Positions 1-9,445 of a DNA stretch of 64,000 bases are shown piece after piece. The DNA comes from UMGS1663 sp963621995 (GTDB lineage: Bacteria > Bacillota > Clostridia > TANB77 > CAG-508): assembly GCA_963621995.1 (NCBI GenBank), contig CAVFFZ010000001.1, forward strand, positions 186,001-250,000, in the 5' to 3' direction. The notes beneath the pieces are model-generated. The model saw only the letters and a program-made list of their open reading frames with translations, did no database searches and was not told the origin of the DNA. Both the position numbers and the translations under genes were made by a program. Within the stretch, counting starts at the first letter, position 1. Each line of letters begins with the position of its first letter.

Positions 1-432
1 TCCTATATTTTTATTTTTTAATTTACAAAATGTTTCCTCTACTAAACATTCATTAGCATTTTGTGGCATTCTTCCTTCAAGTAAAGTTACTATATTTACA
101 CTATCTAATGACAATACTTTTGTTACAATTTCAGTATCTTCATAGTTTAATAAAACATCTTCACTATATTCACCATAAACATTTTCTATTTTATCTATTT
201 TCTTTAAAGCTTTTATATCTTCATCAGTTAAACCTAATGTTGAAATTACCTCTATATCATATACATTATTTTCGTCAAATCTTTTATCTAATGTATAAAT
301 CATATCCGGGCTTGCTGCTCTAATTCCTGCAAAAAAGCCCACACCTAAAAAAGCCATTAATAAAATGGATATAAAACGTTTATATGTGTTTTTTATTTCT
401 TTTAAGCTATCTTTTATTAGTGCCTTTTTCAT
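1..432 (-). CDS. ABC transporter permease, FtsX/MacB type (3' end outside window)
   Basis: The visible 144 residues are the N-terminus of a membrane permease. They start MKKALIKDSLKEIKNTYKRF, followed by a single hydrophobic segment at about residues 20-38, then an extracytoplasmic region rich in charged residues. This is the layout of MacB/FtsX-family permeases, which have one N-terminal helix, a large periplasmic-core-like domain and three C-terminal helices. The reading frame stays open to the window edge. The ATPase gene that follows at 479-1180 is transcribed first and ends 46 bp before this start, so the two probably form one transporter operon. The substrate cannot be told; related systems export peptides or lipids or act in antibiotic and cell-wall stress responses. 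Confidence 0.8.
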   Translation of the reverse strand, partial: MKKALIKDSLKEIKNTYKRFISILLMAFLGVGFFAGIRAASPDMIYTLDKRFDENNVYDIEVISTLGLTDEDIKALKKIDKIENVYGEYSEDVLLNYEDTEIVTKVLSLDSVNIVTLLEGRMPQNANECLVEETFCKLKNKNIG

Positions 433-478
433 ATTTAATCACTTTCCTCTTTCTTGTTATAAATCTAGTTTTAAAAAA

Positions 479-1180
479 TTACCATTCAATTTCTTCTATA
501 GGTGTTGGATTTTCATTTATTATAATATTTTCAGCTTTTCCATTTTTAAACTGAATTACTTTGTCTGCCATTGGAGCTATAGCCGAATTGTGTGTAATAA
601 TTATAACTGTCATATTTTCTTTTCTACAAGTATTTTGTAATAACTCTAATATTTGTTTTCCTGTTTTATAATCTAATGCACCTGTTGGTTCGTCACATAA
701 AAGTAGCTTAGGATTTTTAGCTATTGCTCTTGCTATTGCAACTCTTTGCTGCTCTCCACCAGATAATTGTGAAGGAAAGTTTCTAACTCTATCTTTTAAC
801 CCTACCTTTTTCATTATTGTTTCTGGATTTAAAGAATCTTTACAAATTTGTGTTGCAAGTTCTACGTTTTCTATTGCTGTTAAATTTTGAACTAAATTGT
901 AAAATTGAAATACAAAGCCTATATCTTCTCTTCTATACTTTACAAGTTCTTTTTTCTTTAATGTTGAAACGTTTTTTCCATCTACAATTACATCTCCTGA
1001 AGTTGCTGTATCCATTCCCCCTAAAATATTCAAACAAGTAGTTTTACCTGCTCCAGAGGGACCTACTATAACTACTAATTCGCCTTTTTCTATTGTAAAA
1101 TTTGTGTTGTCTAATGCTTTAATAGTAACTTCACCCATTTTATATTCTTTCTTTACATTTTTAAACTCTATATATGACAT
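479..1180 (-). CDS. ABC transporter ATP-binding protein (MacB/LolD/SalX family)
   Basis: This is a cytoplasmic ATPase of about 233 residues that would power the adjacent FtsX-type permease. Walker A (GPSGAGKTT) is at about residues 40-48, the signature LSGGEQQR at about 139-146, Walker B (LLLCDEPTGALD) directly after it, and the switch histidine in ITHN near 197. The DEPTGALD form is typical of the MacB/LolD/SalX subfamily. Two ATG codons lie six bases apart; the downstream one, used here, is about 8 bases from AGGA, whereas the upstream one (1186) is only 2 bases away. A REP-like hairpin lies just upstream at 1198-1228. Substrate unknown. Confidence 0.88.
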   Translation of the reverse strand: MSYIEFKNVKKEYKMGEVTIKALDNTNFTIEKGELVVIVGPSGAGKTTCLNILGGMDTATSGDVIVDGKNVSTLKKKELVKYRREDIGFVFQFYNLVQNLTAIENVELATQICKDSLNPETIMKKVGLKDRVRNFPSQLSGGEQQRVAIARAIAKNPKLLLCDEPTGALDYKTGKQILELLQNTCRKENMTVIIITHNSAIAPMADKVIQFKNGKAENIIINENPTPIEEIEW

Positions 1181-1197
1181 TTTCATTTTCCTTTCTC

Positions 1198-1228
1198 AGG
1201 ACATTTGGGGACGGGTCACTTTTGTCCT
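1198..1228. repeat. REP-like hairpin repeat, GGACA class
   Basis: An inverted repeat with outer words AGGACA and TGTCCT encloses the core TTTGGGGACGGGTCACTTT. The same sequence in inverse orientation recurs at 32188-32216 and, with its far arm lost, at 4485-4505; all three also share a TTATGTAAA flank. It lies before the ATPase gene start. Confidence 0.7.
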
Positions 1229-1423
1229 TTACATAATTTTTGTATTTAATTCATTTTCTATTTTTATATCATATTTTTAATCTTTTTACTATATTTTTTA
1301 CAGATATTTCATATTTTATAGTAAAACACAATAATAAATGTTTTACAAATGTCATATTTATATTCTACAGAAGTAGAAATATTGTATTTTTTTTGTAAAT
1401 TTTACAATATTTCTATTTTTATA

Positions 1424-1432
1424 TGTTATAAT
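1424..1432 (+). promoter_or_regulatory. Extended -10 promoter for the BI-1 family gene
   Basis: TGTTATAAT gives a consensus -10 hexamer (1427-1432) with an upstream TG. No good -35 is seen, which fits an extended -10 promoter. Transcription would start near 1439 and give a leader of about 135 bases. Confidence 0.5.
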
Positions 1433-1440
1433 AAAAATAT

Positions 1441-1531
1441 GTTACGATTCAATAATAATTTTTAGTGTCCGTTTAAATAAGATATAAAGCTTTATCATTT
1501 TTGGACATATTTTTCTTTAATGAGCTGTAAC
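1441..1531 (+). other. Possible structured 5' leader of the BI-1 family gene
   Basis: Nested complementary segments are visible: GTTAC (1441-1445) with GTAAC (1527-1531), TGTCC (1466-1470) with GGACA (1503-1507), and an inner hairpin centred on AAAGCTTT (1481-1496). The nesting suggests one folded leader ending before the ribosome site at 1563-1569. I do not recognise a known riboswitch. Confidence 0.3.
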
Positions 1532-1575
1532 AAAAATAGAGATAAAATTTTTATATTATTTTAAGGAGGATTATT

Positions 1576-2259
1576 ATGATTAGTGAAGGAAATCAAGAAC
1601 CAATCTCTCAAGAAGTAAAAAATGACTTTTTACCAAAAACTTTCTTTTGGATGTTTTTAGGATTATTAGGCACTGCTATTGTAGCATGGTATACTTACTC
1701 TTCTGGGTTATTTGTAAGCATATTAACTGGTGGTAGCTTTGGAGCTTTATTAATTGCAGAAGTTGTAGTCGTTTTAGTATTTTCACTTTTATTTAGAAAA
1801 CTTTCGCCTACTGTTGCAGGCATTCTATTTTTTGTTTATGCTGCTATTAATGGTGTTAGTTTATCTACAATATTTGTAGTATTTGAGCTAAACTCTGTTG
1901 TATTACTATTTGTAGCATCAGCTTTATTATTTGGAGCATTTGCTTTGTATGGCTACAAAACATCAAAAGACTTAAGTAATTGGCGTACATTACTTTTTGG
2001 AACTCTAATTGCTGGTTTAATTGTAAGTATCATTAATTTATTTATTGGTAATACTATGTTAGATATTATTCTAGACTGGGTTATACTTTTAGTATTCTTT
2101 GGAATTACAACATATGATATGAACAAAATTAAACAATTATATTTGGATGAAAATCTAGATAAAAATAAATTGCATATATATGGTGCAATGGAACTATACT
2201 TAGACTTTATAAATATATTTTTACGTATCCTTTCTATATTTGGAAAGAGAAGAGATTAA
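1576..2259 (+). CDS. Bax inhibitor-1 (BI-1/YccA/YetJ) family membrane protein
   Basis: This 227-residue protein has a hydrophilic N-terminus of about 20 residues and about seven hydrophobic segments. The C-terminal part contains the family-typical stretch TYDMNKIKQLY followed by GAMELYLDFINIFLRILSIF. Bacterial members such as YetJ are pH-sensitive calcium-leak channels of the cytoplasmic membrane; the role here is inferred only from family. The start is well supported by AAGGAGGA seven bases upstream. It is the only convincing plus-strand gene in the window, has its own promoter at 1424-1432 and ends at a strong hairpin at 2318-2353, so it is probably monocistronic. Confidence 0.9.
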   Translation: MISEGNQEPISQEVKNDFLPKTFFWMFLGLLGTAIVAWYTYSSGLFVSILTGGSFGALLIAEVVVVLVFSLLFRKLSPTVAGILFFVYAAINGVSLSTIFVVFELNSVVLLFVASALLFGAFALYGYKTSKDLSNWRTLLFGTLIAGLIVSIINLFIGNTMLDIILDWVILLVFFGITTYDMNKIKQLYLDENLDKNKLHIYGAMELYLDFINIFLRILSIFGKRRD

Positions 2260-2317
2260 ATTTTATAAATTAGAAAAATCACTAGCTTGTTGTAACATCA
2301 AAAATGTTTTAATTAAA

Positions 2318-2353
2318 GGGACGTCCCTAATCGATTAGGGATGTCCTTTTTTT
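2318..2353. terminator. Bidirectional intrinsic terminator
   Basis: GGACGTCCCTAAT and ATTAGGGATGTCC form a 13-bp stem with one G-T pair, followed by seven Ts on the plus strand and preceded by As that act as a T tail on the minus strand. It separates the BI-1 gene from the convergent PBP relic. Its GGGAC words resemble the REP-like family. Confidence 0.75.
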
Positions 2354-2944
2354 AAAAAATATTTCTTACTTTGTTTACAACGTAATGGCTTCCACCTTTA
2401 TTTTGTACATCTTCTACCATACTGACTATCATTAACTGCCTATCACTATTTTCATCTGCTATAAATGCATTAAACCAGCCTATTTCTCTTCCTTCTTTAA
2501 TAGCTTGCTAAAGTTGTTCTGTTATATAAAGGTTTTGCTTCATCATTTAATAACTCATCCCATTTATTTACTGTTATTCCTAAACTAAAATCATTTGAGT
2601 TAAATGTTGGTGTGCTTACTAATGCTAAAATTTCTCCTGTTTTAGCATCTATTGTAGAAACCCTTACTTTGTAATTATCATTTAAACTTGGAAAAATAAG
2701 ATTTGATGACCATTTAATTTTGTATGTTCCCTCTTTCTTTTCTAAATTGGCTGTATTAGAAAAACTAATTTCTCCTACAACAGTGCTCATTACTGTTGTA
2801 TACACTATTTCTGCGTTATTCTGCTATTTAGTTGTTTTTGCAATATTTATATCTATAGAACTTAATTCTATTCCCTCATATATATTTTTATTTCTATTTA
2901 TAAAATTTTCTTTTTCTGTATTGTTCAAGACCAATGAATACATT
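2352..2944 (-). pseudogene. Remnant of a penicillin-binding protein (MecA/PBP2-like transpeptidase)
   Basis: Reading the minus strand, 2944-2806 encodes a piece resembling the end of the NTF2-like domain (IYEGIELSSIDINIAKTTK) and runs into a TAG. Then 2805-2497 encodes the linker typical of MecA-type PBPs (DAKTGEILALVSTPTFNSND, KPLYNRTT). A frame change follows, and 2510-2352 encodes the extreme C-terminus (EIGWFNAFIADENSDRQL, ending VRNIF). The whole catalytic core with the SxxK, SxN and KTG motifs, roughly 250 residues, is missing at the junction near 2510, and the N-terminus has been lost against the tyrS 3' end. It is therefore a deleted, non-functional relic. Confidence 0.75.
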
Positions 2945-4171
2945 TTAAATTCTTTTTCCAATATAGCTATTTTTCTTTCCTCTTTTTACAACTATATATG
3001 TATTTTCTATAAACATAGTGTCGTCTACAACCGTATTTACATCTGTTATTTTTTCTCCATTTATTGATACAGCATTATTTGACACAAATTCTCTTGCTTC
3101 TCTTTTACTTGATGTAGCACCTAATGTTACTAATAAATCTAAAATATTTTGATTTGCTTCTACCTCTTTTATGTCTTCATTTCCAATTAGTTCTTCAATA
3201 TCTTTTTTGCTTAAATCAGCAAATTTATTGTTAAATAGATGATCTGCTAAATTTACTGCTTTTTCATATTCTTCTTTTCCATGCAAGAAAGTAATAATTT
3301 CTCTCGCCAATGCTTTGTGTGCCTCTCTTAATTCTGGATGTTCATTGTTTTTTCTTTCATATTCTTCAATTTCTTCTTTAGAAAGGAATGTATAAATTTT
3401 CAGGTAATCTATTACCATGCAATCTTCAACATTTGTAAAGAATTGATATAGTTTGTAACTTGAGGTTTTTTCTTTATCTAACCATAGTGCATTTCCTTCA
3501 CTTTTTCCAAATTTCTTTCCTTGTGAATCTGTAACAAGTGGCATTGTAAATGCATATACTTCATCTCCTGTAGCTTTTCTAATTAAATCTATGCCAGCTG
3601 TAATATTTCCCCATTGGTCAGAACCTGCACATTGCATATCCACACCTTTATTTTCATGTAGCCATTTAAAATCTAATGCTTGTAAAATCATATATGAAAA
3701 TTCTGTATATGTAATTCCACTATCTAATCTTCTTCTAATTATATCTTTATCTAACATGTAATTTATATTGAAAAATTTTCCATAGTCTCTTAAAAAATCT
3801 ATTACATTTATATCTTTGTACCAATCATTGTTATTTACAACTTCAAACCCAAATATCTTTTCAACTTGTGCTTTTAAGCTTTCAAAATTGTGTCTTACCT
3901 CTTCTTTAGAAATCATTGCTCTTTCTGTAGTAGGACGTGGATCTCCTATCATTCCTGTTCCACCACCTACTAATAAAATTGGATGATGTCCTGCTTCTTT
4001 TAATCTTTTTGAAATTAGAAAGCTTGATAAATGTCCTACATGAAGGCTATCTGCTGTTGGATCTGTTCCAATATAGAAAGTAAGTCCTCCTTTATTTAAT
4101 TTTTCTTCTAATTCTGGACTTGATATGTCTTTTATAAGTCCTCTCCATTTTAAATCTTCAACTAATGTCAT
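2945..4171 (-). CDS. tyrS: Tyrosyl-tRNA synthetase
   Basis: This class I synthetase attaches tyrosine to tRNA-Tyr. The 408-residue protein is of normal length. The HIGH-like motif HVGHL is at residues 44-48, the KMSKS-like loop KFGKS at 220-224, the tyrosine pocket signature GSDQWGN at about 183-189, and an S4 RNA-binding domain fills the last 60 residues. AAAGGAGG lies about 6 bases before the ATG. A tyrosine-type T-box leader (4198-4424) precedes it, so expression should rise when uncharged tRNA-Tyr accumulates. The C-terminal tail (NSYIGKRI) directly abuts a PBP relic and may have been altered by the rearrangement that deleted it. Confidence 0.96.
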   Translation of the reverse strand: MTLVEDLKWRGLIKDISSPELEEKLNKGGLTFYIGTDPTADSLHVGHLSSFLISKRLKEAGHHPILLVGGGTGMIGDPRPTTERAMISKEEVRHNFESLKAQVEKIFGFEVVNNNDWYKDINVIDFLRDYGKFFNINYMLDKDIIRRRLDSGITYTEFSYMILQALDFKWLHENKGVDMQCAGSDQWGNITAGIDLIRKATGDEVYAFTMPLVTDSQGKKFGKSEGNALWLDKEKTSSYKLYQFFTNVEDCMVIDYLKIYTFLSKEEIEEYERKNNEHPELREAHKALAREIITFLHGKEEYEKAVNLADHLFNNKFADLSKKDIEELIGNEDIKEVEANQNILDLLVTLGATSSKREAREFVSNNAVSINGEKITDVNTVVDDTMFIENTYIVVKRGKKNSYIGKRI

Positions 4172-4197
4172 TTTATTTCCTCCTTTTAACTTTAAAC

Positions 4198-4424
4198 AAA
4201 AAAGCCAAATGCATCCTGTTAAAGGACGATTTGACTCGTGGTACCACCTTTATTTACTTATTTTTAATAAGCCTTATTTAGCTGTTCGTAGCTTAAACGT
4301 TAATTACTATAAGAATTGTAATTCATAATTTTATATGCTAATAGTTTGCACCAACCACTATTTCTCTAAAGTTACTATAAAATTACTACTAGGTTTCTTT
4401 TTAAAGTGCAATTAAATTAATTAT
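4198..4424 (-). promoter_or_regulatory. T-box leader of tyrS
   Basis: The minus strand holds the T-box core GGTGGTACCACG (4237-4248), followed by a terminator stem AGTCAAATCGTCCT / AGGATGCATTTGGCT and a T run (about 4199-4235). Upstream, a Stem I-like region includes GAATTACAATTC, where TAC followed by A is a suitable tyrosine specifier. Uncharged tRNA-Tyr would favour the antiterminator. The assignment agrees with the downstream gene. Confidence 0.9.
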
Positions 4425-4430
4425 GTTTGT

Positions 4431-4459
4431 ATTATACTATATATTTTTTTGCATTGCAA
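4431..4459 (-). promoter_or_regulatory. SigA-type promoter of the tyrS T-box transcript
   Basis: TTGCAA (4459-4454) and TATAAT (4436-4431) are separated by 17 bases, which places the start near 4424, just before the T-box fold. Confidence 0.7.
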
Positions 4460-4484
4460 GTAAATGATTATTTTTTTATGTAAA

Positions 4485-4505
4485 GGACAAAAGTGCCCCG
4501 TCCCC
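4485..4505. repeat. REP-like repeat, GGACA class, one arm lost
   Basis: GGACAAAAGTGCCCCGTCCCC matches the copies at 1198 and 32188, including the upstream TTATGTAAA, but the closing TGTCC arm is missing. Confidence 0.6.
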
Positions 4506-4564
4506 ATGGTATTTTTTCCCATTTTTCCTTCTTCATTTATTTATATTAGTTATTTTGGCTAAAC

Positions 4565-4593
4565 ACAAAAAAATAACACTTTCTTCAAGTGTT
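4565..4593 (-). terminator. Intrinsic terminator upstream of the tyrS promoter
   Basis: On the minus strand AACACTT, the loop GAAGA and AAGTGTT are followed by a run of seven Ts. It would end transcription from the gene at 4821-6320 before the tyrS promoter. Confidence 0.65.
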
Positions 4594-4693
4594 GTTCGTT
4601 AATCATTGCTTTCTTCACAATGTCCGTTTCCATTCTTTTTTTATAATAACACAATTTAATACATTTGTCAAAAAAGAATTTTAAGAAATTTTA

Positions 4694-4817
4694 ATATTAA
4701 AAATCTTTGCTAAACATTCCACACGAATTTTATTTCATAAAATTTGGTGGTTGAACAAAGACGAGGCATGAAAAGTTTTCTAAAATGTCTAAAAATATCA
4801 ATCATGCCTCTTTTGTT
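4694..4817. repeat. Dispersed multi-hairpin element, copy 1
   Basis: Two hairpins are visible: CACGAATTTTA / TAAAATTTGGTG, and a longer stem GAACAAAGACGAGGCATGA / TCATGCCTCTTTTGTTC. The segment matches the reverse complement of 23805-23958 over about 120 bp, and its last 30 bp match 44606-44633. It ends next to the stop codon of the minus-strand gene at 4821, where the second stem may also act as a terminator. Confidence 0.75.
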
Positions 4818-4820
4818 CTT

Positions 4821-6320
4821 TTACATTTGATTTGTTGTATTACTTATAACATTTGTTGTAGTTGTATTACTTATAGCATTAGTTGTAGTATTCGTTATTA
4901 CATTTGTTGTAGTTTCGTTAATTGTATTCGTTTTGTTATTTGACTTTGTCTCATCATTTAATTCTTCTAAATCTACATATTGATTCATATATTCAATTAC
5001 ATTATATGATGTTCCATTAAACACCATTGTATATTCTTCTCTACCATTATTTATTACATAATAAACATTTTCTAAAGCCGTTGCTACTAATTCTTTTCCT
5101 AAATAATTAACTATTCCATATATTGATTTTTTTCTTTTATTTTCATCTTCAGTTATTTTTGAGACTACAATTCCTTTTATATCTGGAATTATTAATGTGC
5201 TATTAGAAGTATTGTTATTTGTTATACAACCTAATGAATCATATTCTATTGGTAATATTATATTTCCCTTTTTGTCATACATACCCCATTTACCATTTTG
5301 TTTTACTGGTATTGCATTATTAAATAACAAATACGGATTTTTAATATCACTATTTTGGAATTGTGTTGCATCTATACCTATTTCATCATATTCTAAATAT
5401 ATTAATATTTTTCCGTTTTTCTCTATAACACCTTTTTTATTATTATTTGTTGCTAAATATAAATTCAAATCTTTATCTATTTGTTTTAAACTATCATATT
5501 GTGGACTTACTTTTGTATCTCCATCTGCTGTAATAATTCCTACTTTATTTTCTGGAGTTTTTACTATAAATTCTTGTGTACTTTCTATAAATTCAATGTC
5601 AGTATATTTAGTTCCTACAATTTCTTTGTCTCCTAATTTATATATACCATATCTTATATCTTTACTATTAGCATTTCTATCTGTATTATCTATATTTTGT
5701 ATTATCATTAGTCCATATAATAAAGCTTTTTGGTTTTTAAAGTCTGTAGCCACTGCAGATGTATTATAATTTTGTGTATAGTAATTTGCTAAATATGACA
5801 ATGTATATATTGTTATTTTATTTTGTTCTTGATTCCTTGTTATTTGTATATTACAAGCTAAACTAAGACCTTCAGCTGTAATATAAAGTTTTTTATTCAT
5901 TCTTATTACTGGTTTTTCTATTGTATAATATTCATAATCTACCTCATCTATAGGGGTTTTATAAATTATATTTGAATCTTTTTCAAATGTACATACTTCG
6001 TTTTCTCCCTCTAGATATCCTTTTGAAGTATCCTCACTATATTGTTTATATCCACTGTTATAATATTTATATCCTATCATAGGAGCAATATCTTCTAAAG
6101 ATACATACACTGTATCTCCTTCATAAACAAATAAATCATTTTTTGACGAAACTTTCTTATCATCTATATAAAATTTGAACAATTGACCTTCTAAATAATA
6201 TATTGTTATAAATAAGATTATACTAATTACAAAAAGCATAATAATTATTATTGTTATAAGTTTCATTGTCTTTTTATTTTTTCTATCTTTTTCTTCTTGA
6301 TTTGTTCCTATAATTTCCAT
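4821..6320 (-). CDS. Membrane-anchored WG-repeat protein with amine-oxidase-N-like stalk domain
   Basis: This protein of about 499 residues has a basic N-terminus, one hydrophobic segment at about 20-43 and a large outer part. The region YIDDKKVSSKNDLFVYEGDT with a following VSLEDIAPMIGYKY resembles the copper-amine-oxidase N-terminal-like domain common on clostridial surface proteins. Downstream lie WG-type repeats, for example KWGMYDKKGNIILPIEYDSL and KGVIEKNGKILIYLEYDEI. The tail is a low-complexity array of TNTTTNVI-like units. The start chosen has GGAGG at a spacing of 5; an ATG four codons earlier overlaps that site. Function unknown; likely exposed on the cell surface. It lies 26 bp after tgt and may share its transcript. 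Confidence 0.75.
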   Translation of the reverse strand: MEIIGTNQEEKDRKNKKTMKLITIIIIMLFVISIILFITIYYLEGQLFKFYIDDKKVSSKNDLFVYEGDTVYVSLEDIAPMIGYKYYNSGYKQYSEDTSKGYLEGENEVCTFEKDSNIIYKTPIDEVDYEYYTIEKPVIRMNKKLYITAEGLSLACNIQITRNQEQNKITIYTLSYLANYYTQNYNTSAVATDFKNQKALLYGLMIIQNIDNTDRNANSKDIRYGIYKLGDKEIVGTKYTDIEFIESTQEFIVKTPENKVGIITADGDTKVSPQYDSLKQIDKDLNLYLATNNNKKGVIEKNGKILIYLEYDEIGIDATQFQNSDIKNPYLLFNNAIPVKQNGKWGMYDKKGNIILPIEYDSLGCITNNNTSNSTLIIPDIKGIVVSKITEDENKRKKSIYGIVNYLGKELVATALENVYYVINNGREEYTMVFNGTSYNVIEYMNQYVDLEELNDETKSNNKTNTINETTTNVITNTTTNAISNTTTTNVISNTTNQM

Positions 6321-6346
6321 AAAATCCTCCATTATTTTCTTTTGTT

Positions 6347-7474
<1,128 letters not shown>

Positions 7475-7486
7475 TTTTTCCTTTCC

Positions 7487-7515
7487 GTGGCAAAAGGGCC
7501 AGCCTTTTTTACCAC
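7487..7515. repeat. REP-like hairpin, GTGGC class, left flank of RAYT gene
   Basis: GTGG and CCAC enclose CAAAAGGGCCAGCCTTTTTTA. It lies 2 bp from the RAYT stop codon and 13 bp before tgt, in inverse orientation to the copy at 8327-8355. Confidence 0.7.
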
Positions 7516-7517
7516 AT

Positions 7518-8267
7518 TTATTTTTTTAACAATATTCTTCTTATCTTTTCCCTATGTACTTTTATTAAACTTTCTATTTTTTTGTAAGATAAATTATATC
7601 TATACTTTAAAACCTGTGATATTTCTTTTATTAATTCATCATTATTATTTATTTCACATATACACATATTACGTTTTTCCAAAAATTGTTTTATATATTT
7701 AGTATATTGAATTTCATTGTCTTCCTTTGTTTCAATATAGTAATCTTCTTGTTCATTTTCTTTCATATGCATACTTTTATATAATGCTTTATTCAAAAAT
7801 ATATTTTCTATCATTTCTTTATTCTTATATAAACTATTATAGCTAGAATATATATATCGACTTGCATCGTTACATATTTGAGCTTTTACTGGGTTATTAT
7901 GTATATATATAATACAATTAATAAAATGTTTTTGATCTCTTATTACTTGTGATTTATATCTATCTCTATACACATAACCAACTCTATTTTGATTTTTGTT
8001 ATAATATATTGCATATATTGTATTTATCTTTTGCATAAATTTAATTATATCTTCTATGTCTATATAGTTGACTAATATATGCACATGATTGTCCATGACA
8101 CAATATGCTATAACACTTATTTTATATTTTTCACTGTATTCCTTTAATAGTTTTATGTATTCTTTCTTTTGACTATCTTTTTTAAATATTTTTTCTCTGT
8201 TAATTCCTTGAACCATAATATGTAAATATTTCTTTTCTTTTATTAATCTTCTTTTTAAACGGGGCAT
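7518..8267 (-). CDS. REP-associated tyrosine transposase (RAYT, Y1/HUH family)
   Basis: This 249-residue protein is a single-strand DNA endonuclease-like transposase of the TnpA-REP type. The HUH motif HVH is at residues 61-63 in CVMDNHVHILVN. The catalytic tyrosine is probably Tyr104 in RDRYKSQVIR, and the family motif IHNNPVKAQI follows at about 122-131. The C-terminal 80 residues are basic and end in a helix-turn-helix-like stretch. It looks intact and is bracketed by oppositely oriented REP-like hairpins at 7487 and 8327, the known layout of RAYT genes. It separates queA from tgt, so it is probably a later insertion. It may mobilise or maintain the REP-like repeats seen through the window; that link is inferred. 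Confidence 0.88.
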   Translation of the reverse strand: MPRLKRRLIKEKKYLHIMVQGINREKIFKKDSQKKEYIKLLKEYSEKYKISVIAYCVMDNHVHILVNYIDIEDIIKFMQKINTIYAIYYNKNQNRVGYVYRDRYKSQVIRDQKHFINCIIYIHNNPVKAQICNDASRYIYSSYNSLYKNKEMIENIFLNKALYKSMHMKENEQEDYYIETKEDNEIQYTKYIKQFLEKRNMCICEINNNDELIKEISQVLKYRYNLSYKKIESLIKVHREKIRRILLKK

Positions 8268-8326
8268 AAATATTCCTTCTTTCTTTTTTTATTTAAGCCC
8301 CTATTTTTATTTTTGAATTTTGCTTT

Positions 8327-8355
8327 GTGGTAAAAAAGACCGTCCCTTTTTTAAC
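8327..8355. repeat. REP-like hairpin, right flank of RAYT gene
   Basis: The unit begins GTGGTAAAAAAGACCGTCCC and continues TTTTTTAAC. It carries the consensus GACCGTCCC core, is inverted relative to 7487-7515 and overlaps the queA stop codon. Confidence 0.7.
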
Positions 8356-9376
8356 AAATAAACATTGCATCACCAAAACTAAAGAAACGATATTTTTCTT
8401 CTACTGCATGTTTATATGCTTCCATTATATAGTCTTTTCCTGCTAACGCTGATACTAGCATTATTAAAGTTGATTCTGGTAAATGAAAATTTGTAATTAA
8501 GCAATCTATACATTTGAATTTATAGCCCGGATATATAAATATATTTGTGTCGCCTTCTGTTTCTTTTACTAATCCATTTTCATCTGCTACTGATTCTAGT
8601 ACTCTACAAGACGTTGTTCCTACTGCTATTATTCTTCCTCCATTTTTCTTTGTATTATTTATTTTTTCTGCATCTTCATGTTTTATATAATAATGTTCAC
8701 TATGCATGTCATGTTCTTCTATATTTTCTACTTTTACTGGTCTAAATGTTCCTATTCCAACATGAAGTGTTACATTAGCAATTTCTACACCTTTTTCCTT
8801 TATTTTTTCTAGTAGCTCTTCAGTAAAATGAAGTCCTGCTGTAGGAGCTGCTGCTGATCCTTCATATTTTGCATATACTGTTTGATATCTGGATTTATCA
8901 TCTAATTTTTCTTTTATATATGGTGGTAGTGGCATTAAACCAATTTTATCTAATATTTCATTGAATATTCCTTCATATTCAAATTTTACTTTTCTATTTC
9001 CGCCTTCCATTATTTCTAGTATTTCTGCTTTAAGTAATCCATTTCCAAAAATAACTTTTGTTCCTATTTTTAGTCTTCTTCCTGGATGTACCATTACTTC
9101 CCAAATATCTCCTTCTATTCTTTTTAATAATAGAAATTCAATATGTACTCCTGTTTCTTCTTTTATTCCATATAATCTTGCTGGTATTACTTTTGTGTTG
9201 TTTCTAACCAAGCAATCTCCTGGTTTCAAGTAATCTAGTATATCTTTAAATATTTTATCTTCTATTGTTTTATTTTCTCTGTTTAGTACCATTAGGCGTG
9301 ATGCACTTCTGTCTTTTATTGGAACTTGTGAAATTAACTCTTGTGGTAATTCATAATTAAAATCTGATACTTTCAT
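8351..9376 (-). CDS. queA: S-adenosylmethionine:tRNA ribosyltransferase-isomerase
   Basis: QueA transfers and isomerises the ribosyl part of S-adenosylmethionine onto preQ1-tRNA to give epoxyqueuosine. The 341-residue length is normal. Family blocks are present: DFNYELPQELIAQ-like start (YELPQELISQVPIKDRSASR), AAPTAGLHFTEELL, TLHVGIGTFRPVKVENIEEH and TNFHLPESTLIMLVSALAG. It precedes tgt, interrupted only by the RAYT insertion. The stop codon overlaps the REP-like hairpin, so the last residues (FGDAMFIC) are the normal QueA ending. Confidence 0.96.
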   Translation of the reverse strand: MKVSDFNYELPQELISQVPIKDRSASRLMVLNRENKTIEDKIFKDILDYLKPGDCLVRNNTKVIPARLYGIKEETGVHIEFLLLKRIEGDIWEVMVHPGRRLKIGTKVIFGNGLLKAEILEIMEGGNRKVKFEYEGIFNEILDKIGLMPLPPYIKEKLDDKSRYQTVYAKYEGSAAAPTAGLHFTEELLEKIKEKGVEIANVTLHVGIGTFRPVKVENIEEHDMHSEHYYIKHEDAEKINNTKKNGGRIIAVGTTSCRVLESVADENGLVKETEGDTNIFIYPGYKFKCIDCLITNFHLPESTLIMLVSALAGKDYIMEAYKHAVEEKYRFFSFGDAMFIC

Positions 9377-9445
9377 TTTTATTCCTTTCTAAAAAAACTG
9401 ATTGTTATTTTTCATTTATATTATTTGCCTTCTATGCTAGTCTGC

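Noticed and set aside
5197..5769. A 190-codon plus-strand frame opposite the WG-repeat gene
   Set aside because: Low-complexity Ser/Phe/Ile content, no ribosome site, and the minus strand encodes clear domains.
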